NCBI GenBank assembly: GCA_046344715.1
Contig: JBKDKX010000019.1
Location: 1 to 64,000 of the forward strand
Direction: 5' to 3'
Length of the DNA: 64,000 bases
From: CAZAQK01 sp046344715
GTDB lineage: Bacteria; Pseudomonadota; Alphaproteobacteria; Rickettsiales; SXRF01
In this document: piece after piece, positions 1 to 9,100 of the stretch
Position numbering within the stretch: position 1 is the first letter of the stretch
How the letters are laid out: each line of letters starts with the position of its first letter
Notes under the pieces: generated by a model
Databases searched by the model: none
What the model was told of the DNA's origin: nothing
Seen by the model: the letters and a program-made list of their open reading frames with translations, nothing else
Translations under genes and position numbers: made by a program

Positions 1-1
1 T

Positions 2-130
2 AAATCCCACTCAGGGCCAATCACCCAAAATATGCTCGACAACATCGCCAACATACTGAATAATAAACCAAGAAAAATCCTCGGCTGGAAAACCCCAGCC
101 CAAATCTTTAACCGTTGCACTTCAAATTAG
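2..130 (+). mobile_element. C-terminal end of an IS30-family transposase (5' part outside window)
   Basis: An open frame enters from the left edge and ends with TAG at 128-130. Its last 42 codons carry the segment NNKPRKILGWKTPAQIF, the typical C-terminal signature of IS30-family DDE transposases (N-x-RPRK-x-LG-x-TP-x-x-x-F). Family knowledge: these enzymes move IS30-type insertion sequences. Only the tail is visible, so whether the copy is intact cannot be judged. The element's right terminal repeat should lie between about 131 and 170, next to pcm, but I could not identify it without the other end. The insertion may have replaced the natural upstream neighbour and promoter of pcm. Confidence 0.75.
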
Positions 131-169
131 AATTTGCCCAAGTTTGAATAATTAAACGTATCTTAATCA

Positions 170-898
170 TTGACGTTTAGTAATGAGCCAAACAAATTAG
201 CAGGTACTGTGAGTCCGGCAAAACGCACCAGAGCGCCTTTCCATTCCACGCCACGTCCCGAGAAATCAGAGGATGGCATTTCCAACACGCTCCGATTACT
301 GATGAAACTCCGCACCAGCGGCATCGTTGATACACATGTATTAAATGCCTTTGAATATACACCGCGTGAACTCTTCGTAGAAGATACGTTTATTGAGCAT
401 GCGTACGATGATACGGCGCTGCCCATTGCCTGCGGGCAGACCATAAGCCAGCCCACCATTGTGGCATGGATGACGAGTGCGCTGGAAATTGGCGCCTCTA
501 TGCGTGTGCTGGAAATTGGTACTGGTTCAGGTTATCAGGCAGCCATCCTCGCGCGACTTGCAAGGCGTGTGTATACTATCGAGCGGCACCGTGATTTGTT
601 GGTTGCAGCAGAGGAGCGCTTTAAGCAACTGAAGCTCACCAATATTGTGGCCAAAACCGGCGATGGCTCAAAAGGCTGGAAAGAAGCCGCGCCGTTTGAC
701 CGTATCATCGTAACCGCGGCGGCGGCCGGCGTGCCAGCCACGCTGCTGGAGCAGCTTGCGCCAGGTGGTGTCATGGTGGTGCCGGTGGGTGGCAATGTAA
801 CCGAGCAGATTTTGCTGCGTATCCGTAAAGGCGAAGACGGGCAGATTACCACCGAACATCTGATGAATGTGCGTTTTGTGCCGCTTGTTGAGGGATAA
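170..898 (+). CDS. pcm: Protein-L-isoaspartate O-methyltransferase
   Basis: SAM-dependent methyltransferase that starts repair of isoaspartyl residues in damaged proteins, in the cytoplasm. The PCMT signature is clear: TALPIACGQTISQPTIVAWM near residues 83-102, then the SAM-binding glycine motif VLEIGTGSGYQAA and the later FDRIIVTAAA. At 242 aa it is slightly long for the family (about 210-220). The frame opens with TTG at 170; an in-frame GTG at 209 is an alternative, and homology only begins near residue 40 (NTLRLLMKLR), so the first residues may be new sequence created by the adjacent IS30-type element. In alphaproteobacteria pcm usually precedes an M23/NlpD-like gene, as here. Function is secure; the start is not. 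Confidence 0.9.
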   Translation: MTFSNEPNKLAGTVSPAKRTRAPFHSTPRPEKSEDGISNTLRLLMKLRTSGIVDTHVLNAFEYTPRELFVEDTFIEHAYDDTALPIACGQTISQPTIVAWMTSALEIGASMRVLEIGTGSGYQAAILARLARRVYTIERHRDLLVAAEERFKQLKLTNIVAKTGDGSKGWKEAAPFDRIIVTAAAAGVPATLLEQLAPGGVMVVPVGGNVTEQILLRIRKGEDGQITTEHLMNVRFVPLVEG

Positions 899-976
899 CA
901 ATTCATAGATAATTTACGTTCTTTTAACCCATTTTTGATAATCCAATAGGGACTAATCAGAAATAAGGGGATTTTT

Positions 977-1846
977 ATGCCGCGAATATATGTTCGTCAG
1001 GCACTTTTGGTGTCACTGTTAGTAACCACGGCCTGCACGCAGCCACAGGCGCACGTGGAGCTTAAAGGCCAGAATGTATATGGCAAAAATGGTGCGCAGG
1101 AAAATCAGTCACGCTCATACGCCAGCAATTCCAATAGTTCTGGCTATAAGCCGTCTGCACCGGTGTATCGCAGCAGTACCTCAAATTATGCTAATCAGGC
1201 AGTAGCCACAGGGCCTACGGAGAAAAGCGCAGCTGTGCAATCCATCGGTGTGTCTGATTTAGCACCACCATCGCAAAGTGCACCAGCACCTGCAGTGAAG
1301 CAGGCGGCAAAACCACAGAGTGTAAATCAGTGGACAGGCAAGCCGCGCGAGAATGAAAAAACCGTGGCGGAGCTTGATACTGTAATCAGCAAGTCTGATA
1401 CAAAAGAAGCGGTAAAAGCAAAGCCCGTGCGCCTCATTTCAGACAGTAAGGATTCTGAATATATCTGGCCGGTGAACAGTAAGAAAGTTACATCCTCATT
1501 TGGGCCCAAAGGTTCTGGAAAAAGTAATGACGGTATCAATATCGCATCAGCAGAAGGTGAGCCGGTATGGGCAGCAGCCGATGGGGAAGTGATAGGTGTG
1601 AAGGAAGAATTCTCCGGCTATGGCAACATGGTAATCATTAAACATGCTGGCGACAAAAGCACAACATATGCACATTTGAGTCAGGCTACTGTGGATAAAT
1701 ATGACCGCGTGAAGCAGGGTGATATTATCGGCTATGTCGGCACATCTGGGAATGTGAAAAAACCGCAGCTGTATTTCGCCGTGCATGATGGCAAGGCAGC
1801 CATTGATCCCAAAAAAGTTGTAAGCAGCAGTCTGGCGGGTTTATAA
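977..1846 (+). CDS. NlpD/LytM-like M23-domain lipoprotein (degenerate catalytic site)
   Basis: Probable envelope lipoprotein of 289 aa. Residues 1-20 form a lipoprotein signal ending VTTAC, so C20 would be lipidated. A low-complexity Ser/Ala/Gln/Pro linker follows to about residue 150, and the M23/LytM fold occupies about 160-285 (NDGINIASAEGEPVWAAADG, YGNMVIIKH, TYAHLS, GYVGTSGN). The zinc ligands are incomplete: the usual GxHxGxD reads as NDGIN, and the C-terminal HxH reads as QLYF. Family knowledge: such degenerate LytM proteins (NlpD, EnvC) activate cell-wall amidases rather than cut peptidoglycan themselves. No LysM domain is evident. It lies 78 bp after pcm in the same direction, with a purine-rich ribosome site before ATG 977. 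Confidence 0.8.
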   Translation: MPRIYVRQALLVSLLVTTACTQPQAHVELKGQNVYGKNGAQENQSRSYASNSNSSGYKPSAPVYRSSTSNYANQAVATGPTEKSAAVQSIGVSDLAPPSQSAPAPAVKQAAKPQSVNQWTGKPRENEKTVAELDTVISKSDTKEAVKAKPVRLISDSKDSEYIWPVNSKKVTSSFGPKGSGKSNDGINIASAEGEPVWAAADGEVIGVKEEFSGYGNMVIIKHAGDKSTTYAHLSQATVDKYDRVKQGDIIGYVGTSGNVKKPQLYFAVHDGKAAIDPKKVVSSSLAGL

Positions 1847-1850
1847 CACC

Positions 1851-2243
1851 ATGAAGCATGTCCCCTTTATAGCAGCAATGATTTTGCTGGCAGGCGTAGC
1901 ATTCGCCGCAGGTGATATTCCAACCAAAACAATGTTACTGGATAAAACCGTTACAGGTGATGATACCAAGCATGGCGTGACGCTGATGGTGTATTGGCCG
2001 GTGGGTTCTGTGGTACCGGATCACACGCATCCGGGCGATGAATATGCGTTCGTGCTGGAAGGCACCATTGAGGTGACCACCAAAGGTCAGGGTACAAAAG
2101 TGTACAAAGCAGGTGAGGCGTATTTTAACGCTAAAGATGTGGTGCATTCTGCCCGCGCTGTGGGTGATGTGCCAGCTAAAACCATTGCCACTATTGTTGC
2201 AGAAAAAGGCAAACCATTGAGTGAGCCGGTGAAGCAAAAGTAG
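1851..2243 (+). CDS. Exported cupin-domain protein
   Basis: A 130-aa protein with a Sec signal peptide (MKHVPFIAAMILLAGVAFAAG, likely cleaved after AFA) and one small cupin barrel. The metal-binding cupin motif 1 is visible as HTHPGDEYAFVLEG, followed by motif 2 around YFNAKDVVHSARAVG. Family knowledge: single-domain periplasmic cupins of this type bind a metal, but substrates are often unknown. It starts 4 bp after the stop of the M23 lipoprotein gene, so the two are probably co-transcribed. The substrate cannot be inferred; the cupin assignment itself is firm. Confidence 0.75.
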   Translation: MKHVPFIAAMILLAGVAFAAGDIPTKTMLLDKTVTGDDTKHGVTLMVYWPVGSVVPDHTHPGDEYAFVLEGTIEVTTKGQGTKVYKAGEAYFNAKDVVHSARAVGDVPAKTIATIVAEKGKPLSEPVKQK

Positions 2244-2843
2244 TTAGTGGCCGGTGGCCAGTATTTTTAAATATTCCCGTAATTCTACTGGGCAGTACGC
2301 GTCCTGCGCGATGCGTGTCTGGCACAACGTATATGCTGTGGCAAATGCAGGATACTTAACAAGCTCTTCGCCATATGTGGTTTCATAAGGGTGTGTGGTT
2401 TTCGCAAGTTTGCCGTGCACGTTAAGCCAATCTGCAAGTATTTTCACTACTTCTATTCTGTCTGGCATGACAGCTGCTGCATGTAACACATTCCAGCCAC
2501 TGCCATTTACCGTATTTTCTGCGCCTTCAACAATCATAGCTCTTACCGTATTCGCGTTGCAGACTTTTGCGGCATAGGTGAGCAGCGTGGAGTTATACTT
2601 GCCGGAAGGTGTATTCAGATTATATTTTGACCAGCGTCGCCCGATGTGCTGTTTAGTATCAGCGAATGCTTCTTCAGTCAGGTATTTCAGTACTAAAAGG
2701 CCGTTACTTGCCGCATGGTTGAATGCGGTCATTCCATCGTTATCGGTTGAATAAGGATTACCGCCTGCTGCAATTAGTGTTTGTGCGCCGGATAGATTAT
2801 CCGTGGCAGCAGCATGCCGTAGTTCTTCATCTACGTTGTTCAT
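2244..2843 (-). CDS. Ankyrin-repeat protein
   Basis: A 199-aa protein without signal peptide or membrane segments. About four ankyrin repeats can be followed: ELRHAAATDNLSGAQTLIAA, then DGMTAFNHAASNGLLVLKYL, STLLTYAAKVCNANTVRAMI and GWNVLHAAAVMPDRIEVVKI. Ankyrin repeats mediate protein-protein binding; in bacteria they occur both in housekeeping proteins and in host-directed effectors. The start codon overlaps the end of the upstream ATPase gene by 4 bp, so the two are translationally coupled and may act together. No secretion signal is visible, so an effector role is speculation. Confidence 0.75.
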   Translation of the reverse strand: MNNVDEELRHAAATDNLSGAQTLIAAGGNPYSTDNDGMTAFNHAASNGLLVLKYLTEEAFADTKQHIGRRWSKYNLNTPSGKYNSTLLTYAAKVCNANTVRAMIVEGAENTVNGSGWNVLHAAAVMPDRIEVVKILADWLNVHGKLAKTTHPYETTYGEELVKYPAFATAYTLCQTRIAQDAYCPVELREYLKILATGH

Positions 2844-3700
2844 GCAATCCGCTTGCCCTGCTTACCTGCTAAATCCTGAATGAATTGCCACGCCACGCGG
2901 CCGCTTTTTGCGCCTCTGCCACTTGCCCACAGGAAGGCCTGTTGTTTCAAATCTTCCGGCGGCATGGAAATACCGTAATGCTTTGCGTAAATCTGCACGA
3001 TGTCTAAATAAATTTCCAGCGTGCAGGTGTGGAAGCCAAGCCAAAGGCCGAAACGGTCTGAGAGTGAAATTTTTTCTTCCAGTACATCACCGCCATGCAC
3101 GGCCATGGCTTTTTCATTTTCCACCATTTCACGCGGCACGAGGTGGCGGCGGTTGGAGGTGGCGTAAAATAAGATGTGGTCGGGCTTTGCTTCAATGCCG
3201 CCTTCAAGCACGGCTTTGAGCGATTTATAGGATGTATCATCGCCATCAAACGAAAGATCATCACAAAAAATAATAAAGCGGCGAATTACCCAGCCGCGCA
3301 ATGTGCGGATGAGGTAGGGCAGGGTGTGTAAATCCTCACGGTGAATTTCTATGAGTACCAGACTATTAGGATTCTGCTTATTGACATGCGCATGTATGGC
3401 CTTGATAAGCGAGCTTTTGCCCATGCCGCGTGCGCCCCAGAGCAGGGCATTATTAGCGGAATAGCCTTTGGTAAATTGCAGTGTGTTGGCCAGCAATGTG
3501 TCGCGTGCCTGATCAAGCCCTAGCAGTAATGAGAGATCCAGTGCCTGCGTATCATTTACCGGATGGAGTGTTTTTGTTTCCGCATCCCACGTGTAGGCAT
3601 CCGCGCTTTTGATTTCAATTTCAGGCGGCGGCGCAGGCGAGAGCTTTTCAATGCCCTGCGCGATGCGTTGAAGTAGGCGGATTGCGTCCTGCGTGGTCAT
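2840..3700 (-). CDS. DUF815-type AAA ATPase
   Basis: Cytoplasmic P-loop ATPase of 286 aa. Walker A is WGARGMGKSSLIKA near residue 90 and Walker B is FIIFCDDLSFD; the arginine-rich segment YATSNRRHLVPREM and the sensor-like ending GRGAKSGRVAWQFIQDLA match the DUF815 family. The family is common in proteobacteria, is related to DnaA/IstB-type AAA+ proteins and has no well-established role. It precedes the ankyrin gene with a 4-bp overlap. Family call is firm; function unknown. Confidence 0.85.
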   Translation of the reverse strand: MTTQDAIRLLQRIAQGIEKLSPAPPPEIEIKSADAYTWDAETKTLHPVNDTQALDLSLLLGLDQARDTLLANTLQFTKGYSANNALLWGARGMGKSSLIKAIHAHVNKQNPNSLVLIEIHREDLHTLPYLIRTLRGWVIRRFIIFCDDLSFDGDDTSYKSLKAVLEGGIEAKPDHILFYATSNRRHLVPREMVENEKAMAVHGGDVLEEKISLSDRFGLWLGFHTCTLEIYLDIVQIYAKHYGISMPPEDLKQQAFLWASGRGAKSGRVAWQFIQDLAGKQGKRIA

Positions 3701-3775
3701 ATTTACCGTTTACCTAATATATACGCTGTGTATTCTACTCTTCGTTGGTTAAAATAGTGCGACTTCAATTAAGTT

Positions 3776-5200
3776 ATGGAAAAACAACAAATTAATTTGG
3801 TTTGGTTGCGGCGCGATCTGCGGCTTTATGACCATGCGGCACTGGCTAGTGCCCTTGCCCAATCTGGCCAAATACAGCCTATATTTGTTCTGGATACCGA
3901 TATTCTGGCGCGTTTTACCAACCCCAGCGATAGGCGGCTTGGGTTTATTGCGCGTGCATTGTGCCAGATTGATGCAGAACTTAAAAAACGTGGTGGTGGA
4001 CTGTTGGTGCTGCATGGCAGCGCTACACAGATTATTCCTAAAGTTTATGCTGCACTTGGTGCATCACACATATTTGCCAGTGAGGATTATGAGCCATCCG
4101 CGCGGGCACGGGATGCGGCGGTTGCAAAACAGGTGAGTCTCAATCTTTCCAAAGACCATCTGATTATTTCGCCTACCGAAATTCTGAAAGACGATGGCAC
4201 CCCATACAAAGTATTTACGCCGTATTCCAAAGTGTGGCTTTCAAAGCTAACGCCGTTGTTTTATGCGCCGTATGAAGTGCATGACAAAGGACGTTATGCA
4301 GATTTTGAAAAAACAAAAAAAGCTGCAATGGCGGCTGGCCTCAAGGTAGTTGATGCGGCTGAAGGTGCAGCAGCCATGCTTGCACAGATTGGTTATAAAT
4401 ATGTGGATGATGCACTCTGGCCGGTGGAACATGCCAGCGCACGGCTCAAGCAATTTGCGGCAAAGAAAATCAAAGCTTATGCGACAGCGCGTGACATGGT
4501 GGCAGAAGAGGGCACCAGCCAGCTTTCGCCATATCTGCGCTTTGGTCTGGTTTCTGTACGGGAATGTATGCGTGAGGCTGTGGCAATTGGGAATGGAGCA
4601 GGGGAAAGCACATGGATAAAAGAACTCATCTGGCGGGAATTTTACGCGATGATTTTATATCATTACCCAGATTCGGTGCAGTGGGAGTGGAACGCAGCTT
4701 ATCGCGGCACGTTGGGATGGTCTGAAAACATGCAGCACTTTGAGGCATGGCAGGAGGGAAAAACGGGTTATCCGATAGTGGATGCCGCCATGCGACAGTT
4801 GCTGGAAACCGGCTGGATGCATAACCGCGCCCGCATGATTGTAGCGAGTTTCCTCACTAAGGATTTATTGGTGGACTGGCGCAAGGGCGAGGAGCATTTC
4901 GCACAGTATCTCATGGATTATGAGCAGGCCTCAAACGTGGGCGGCTGGCAGTGGGCGGCCTCAACGGGCACCGATGCACAGCCGTGGTTTCGGATATTTA
5001 ACCCCACCTTGCAAAGCCAGAAATTTGACCCAAGAGGTGATTACATTCGCCGCTACGTGCCGGAACTTCAGAATATAAAAGGCGATGACATCCATGAACC
5101 ATGGAAACTCGGCATGCTTTCCGGCTATATGACGCCGATCGTTGACCATGCTAAAGCGCGAGACGCAGCGTTGGCGATGTTTAAGCGTGCCGCAGGCTAA
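3776..5200 (+). CDS. phr: Deoxyribodipyrimidine photolyase
   Basis: Light-dependent repair of cyclobutane pyrimidine dimers (474 aa, usual class I length). The N-terminal Rossmann-like antenna domain begins VWLRRDLRLYDHAAL. The FAD-binding helical domain shows TSQLSPYLRFG, WIKELIWREFYAMIL, a GYPIVDAAMRQL block, the MHNRARMIVASFLTKDL block and the DYEQASNVGGWQWAASTGTD region including the Trp-rich electron path. These are the canonical cryptochrome/photolyase motifs. The stop codon overlaps the stop of the convergent sulfotransferase gene. A free-living, light-exposed phase is implied. Confidence 0.93.
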   Translation: MEKQQINLVWLRRDLRLYDHAALASALAQSGQIQPIFVLDTDILARFTNPSDRRLGFIARALCQIDAELKKRGGGLLVLHGSATQIIPKVYAALGASHIFASEDYEPSARARDAAVAKQVSLNLSKDHLIISPTEILKDDGTPYKVFTPYSKVWLSKLTPLFYAPYEVHDKGRYADFEKTKKAAMAAGLKVVDAAEGAAAMLAQIGYKYVDDALWPVEHASARLKQFAAKKIKAYATARDMVAEEGTSQLSPYLRFGLVSVRECMREAVAIGNGAGESTWIKELIWREFYAMILYHYPDSVQWEWNAAYRGTLGWSENMQHFEAWQEGKTGYPIVDAAMRQLLETGWMHNRARMIVASFLTKDLLVDWRKGEEHFAQYLMDYEQASNVGGWQWAASTGTDAQPWFRIFNPTLQSQKFDPRGDYIRRYVPELQNIKGDDIHEPWKLGMLSGYMTPIVDHAKARDAALAMFKRAAG

Positions 5201-6003
5201 TGATTTATGGGGGCGCCGCTGATGCTATCACCTAACTCACGCATGATACGTTTTGCATCATCGGAAACATGAATATCAGCATCGAATGCTGCCTTACCGC
5301 GCAACATGGCATCTATGGTTTGCTGATGCGCGTTGAGTTCACCGTAAGAAGCATGAGCACGTTTGAGAGAGGGAGAAATAAACTCGACAATATCTTCTGT
5401 TGAAGGCAGTGCAAGTGTTGGTGCATGCTCCAGCAATTCATCACATAGCTTTACCGTTGTTGAAACGCAGGATTCGAGCATCGCCTCATGCGAGGTAAAA
5501 ATTTTTGGTAGATTATACGTATGGCGAATGATGCCTACCGCGTGATATTCCCATAATGCTAAGCCATATTTGATAGGCATAGCATTTCTGAGTTCAAGCG
5601 AGCGGGCAATTTCCAGCGGGTTGCGTGCAGTAATCACGGCCACTGGCGAAGACAGATGCTGAAGCCAGCACGGAAGCGTAATACACATGCGCGGGTCTTT
5701 GAGCACCCAGAGTTTATGCTCGTTTAGCTCTCCGAGGGTAGCTTTCATGCCATCCATTAGAGGGGAAGGTGTATGTATTCTGGAATCATCCCACTTATCC
5801 ACCCGATACCACATGCAGCCATTCGCCTGCATCAAGCCACGGTTTATGGCCAGCACATCGGTACGCTCCCAGAAGCCCTTGGGGTTATCGGTATTTGCCT
5901 CTAACCATAGGTTTTTTGGGGCAAAATATGCTCCCATCATATTAATGAGTCGGGTAGTAAGCGATGTTCCCGACCGATGCATGCCTAGCACTATGATTTG
6001 CAT
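5197..6003 (-). CDS. Sulfotransferase family protein
   Basis: A 268-aa PAPS-dependent sulfotransferase-like protein. The 5'-phosphosulfate binding loop is visible at the extreme N terminus (IIVLGMHRSGTSLTTRLI), followed by GFWERTDV and the probable 3'-phosphate motif VITARNPLEIARSL. The reading frame stays open far upstream, but homology begins at ATG 6003, which puts the P-loop in its usual place, so I use that start. It is transcribed divergently from the giant hydroxylase/glycosyltransferase gene with 113 bp between the starts. Genomic association suggests it could sulfate a glycan or peptide made by that enzyme; this is inference. Confidence 0.8.
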   Translation of the reverse strand: MQIIVLGMHRSGTSLTTRLINMMGAYFAPKNLWLEANTDNPKGFWERTDVLAINRGLMQANGCMWYRVDKWDDSRIHTPSPLMDGMKATLGELNEHKLWVLKDPRMCITLPCWLQHLSSPVAVITARNPLEIARSLELRNAMPIKYGLALWEYHAVGIIRHTYNLPKIFTSHEAMLESCVSTTVKLCDELLEHAPTLALPSTEDIVEFISPSLKRAHASYGELNAHQQTIDAMLRGKAAFDADIHVSDDAKRIMRELGDSISGAPINH

Positions 6004-6116
6004 GGTATTTCTTGCAATTTTTGGATATTCTTGATCTTCGTCACGCCCAACGTGGTGAGCATGCAATAACAGGTAGCAGATTATAGGCGTTACAGAAATA
6101 AGAAACCGTATATTAC

Positions 6117-9100
6117 ATGCAAAACACTTTCTCTGATAAACGTATTTTTGTGCAGATTGCGAGTTACCGTGATCCGCAGTGCCACCCGACGATTCGTGAT
6201 TTGTTTGAGAAAGCAGCTTTTCCGGAGCGTATTTCCGTTGGTGTGTGCTGGCAGTATGATCCCGAAACCGATATGGCATGTTTTGCAGAGGAATATCCGC
6301 GCAAAGAACAGGTGAAGGTAGTGCAATATCATGTTCATGATGCGCAAGGAGCCGGCTGGGCGCGTTGTGAAGCGCAATCACTATGGAGCGGCGAGGAATA
6401 CACACTCCAGATTCAGGCGCATATGCGCTTCGAGCAAGGGTGGGATGAAACGCTCATCACCATGCTGGAAAATCTGCCTGCAGAAAAAGCGATTTTAACG
6501 GCGTGGTTGCCAGGCTATACACCGCCAGATAACCGCCAGCAGCTTGCTAACCAGTTTCCTGTGGCGGTGGTAAATCGTATTGGGTATGCAGGTGATGCAC
6601 AGATGGTGCATCTCATCAAGCGTATGATTCCGATGGATGAAGTTCCTGCACAGCCCATGCTCACGTGCTCATGGGTAGGGAATTTCATGTTTGCACGGTC
6701 TTCCGTATTAAAAGACGTACCATTTGACCCCTATATTTATTTCTGGGGAGAGGAGATTAATTATTCGGCACGGCTCTGGACGCATGGCTATGACATCTAT
6801 CACCTGAACAAGGTGGTGATGTATCATTACTGGGATCGGGAAGATGTAAAAGATGCAGGGGAGTATCGTAATCACGCATCGCGTCGTAACCAGCTTTCGT
6901 TGATGCGAAACCTGCATATACTTGGTTTGCAGGCAGCCACCAGCGAAGACGCACTTAAGAATATCCAAAAATACACACTTGGCACGGCAAGACCCTTGTC
7001 GGCATACTGGCAATTCAGTGGCATTAACCTGATTACTGGCAGCATCGCGCCACATGCGCGGGAGGGAAGGTGGGGCGCAAACCAAAAAATGCCTGAGGGT
7101 ACACCACGCATCTTCGTGGCGATTGCCGCATACCGTGATCCGGAATGTACACACACGTTGGCCGACATGTTTACGAAAGCAACCTACCCTGACAGGCTTT
7201 CAGTTGGGCTGTGTCTGCAATATGATCCGAAAGAAGATGCGCACTGTGCAGTCAAAACATCACGCGAAAAACAGATACGCCGAATCGAGCTTAACTATCG
7301 TGATAGCAAGGGGGCAAACTGGGCGCGCTCTCAGGCAATGAGCCTACATACGGATGAAGACTATATACTGCAGATAGACAGCCACATGCGCTTCGAGCCA
7401 GGCTGGGATGAAGATTTGATAAAAATGCTTGCTCGGTGTCCGTCAGAAAAGCCGATACTTAGCACCTATTTACCTAATTACGATCCACCCGATCAGCGTG
7501 CCTATCATCCTGACCACCTGCTACGTATAAGAATTCGTAAGTTCGGCACCGATGCAGATCCTCAGCTTATTCATATTACGGGCGCATTTGTTTCGCAGCA
7601 GGAACATGAAAGATCGGGGCTTTATCCTTGTCCCTTTATTGCGGCTAACTTTTTGTTTTTAAATGCTAAAACGTTCAAAGAAGTGCCTATTGACCCCCAT
7701 ATTCATTTTTATGGTGACGAAATCAGCTATGCCGCTCGACTTTGGACACATGGATATGATATTTTCCAGCCCGATAAAACGCTTCTGTATCATTATTGGG
7801 TACGCAAGGAAAGTCTGCCACAGCAGCATTACCGTAATACGGCAACAGCAGTAAGCAGGCGTTCTGCCCTTCGGGTAAGGCATTTGCTTGGTTTTGCCGA
7901 CACAGGTGATGCAAAAGCACTCACGGACATTGAGACATATGGCCTTGGCAGAGCACGTTCGTTGGAAGGTCTGTGGGAATTTGCCGGAATTGACTGGGAA
8001 AAGCGCGATATCGCGCAGGATGCAAAGGAAGGTCGCTGGAATATGGCAGCGCGTGAAAGAGCAATGAAAACAAAGCCAACAGGTAAAAAAAACGCTAGTA
8101 AAAAGCCTGTAACAAAAGCAGCGACGTCGTCGCTACCGCGTATTTTTGTACAAATTGCCGCATATCGTGATCCCGATTGCCAGTGGACAGTGAAAGACCT
8201 GTTTGACAAGGCAGCGCACCCTGAGCGTATTTTTGTAGGGATATGCTGGCAGTATGTGAAGGAAGAAGATGCTATTTGCTTTGAGGTGCCATATCCGCGG
8301 CCAGATCAGGTGCGTGTGCACGAGGTGGATGCACGGCAAGGCAAAGGCGTATGTTGGGCGCGCAACCTGACGCAGCAATTATGGGATGGTGAAGAATTTA
8401 CCCTGCAGATAGACAGCCACATGCGCTTCGAGCCGGGCTGGGATAATTTGTTTATTGACATGTGGCAGCAGTGCGAAAACAAAAAAGCTATTTTAACGTG
8501 CTATCCTGAAGGGTTTGAGCCTCCTGACAAAGTTGAGCGTGCTTGGGTTTTTGGCATGTGTGCTGATAGGTTTAGTGAACATGGCATCTTATTGATGCGG
8601 GGCAAGCCGGCATTCTCAACAAAGCAACCTTTGCCGGAAAAACCTATAGCAGGTGCGTTTGCCAGTGCGTGTGTATTATTCGGGCCTTCCAGTATTATTC
8701 AGGATGTGCCTTACGATCCAAATTTATATTTTTTTGGTGAAGAAATTTCGCTGGCAGTACGATTATGGACACATGGATATGAATTATTTCATCCTAACAA
8801 GCCGGTAATTTACCACGATTGGAACAGAGGAAAACGCAAAACACATTTTTCGGATCATAAAGACTGGACAGTGCAAAACAATAAATCATATGCGCGCGTA
8901 CGCCATATGCTGGGCGTTGTACAATCGGTGGATACTGAAATTACCAAAGATCTCAATGTATATGGTCTTGGTACGGCACGCACCTTAGAAGAATATCAGG
9001 AATATAGTGGTGTAAATTTTGCTGCCCAGACCATAGCAGATTTTGCACATGCCGGTATGTTCTCAGATAAGAAAGTGGCGAGTAATAATACTACAGAAAA

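Noticed and set aside
6004..6405. N-terminal extension of the minus-strand sulfotransferase frame
   Set aside because: It would run over the divergent promoter region and into the giant gene, and homology with the P-loop begins at the ATG at 6003.
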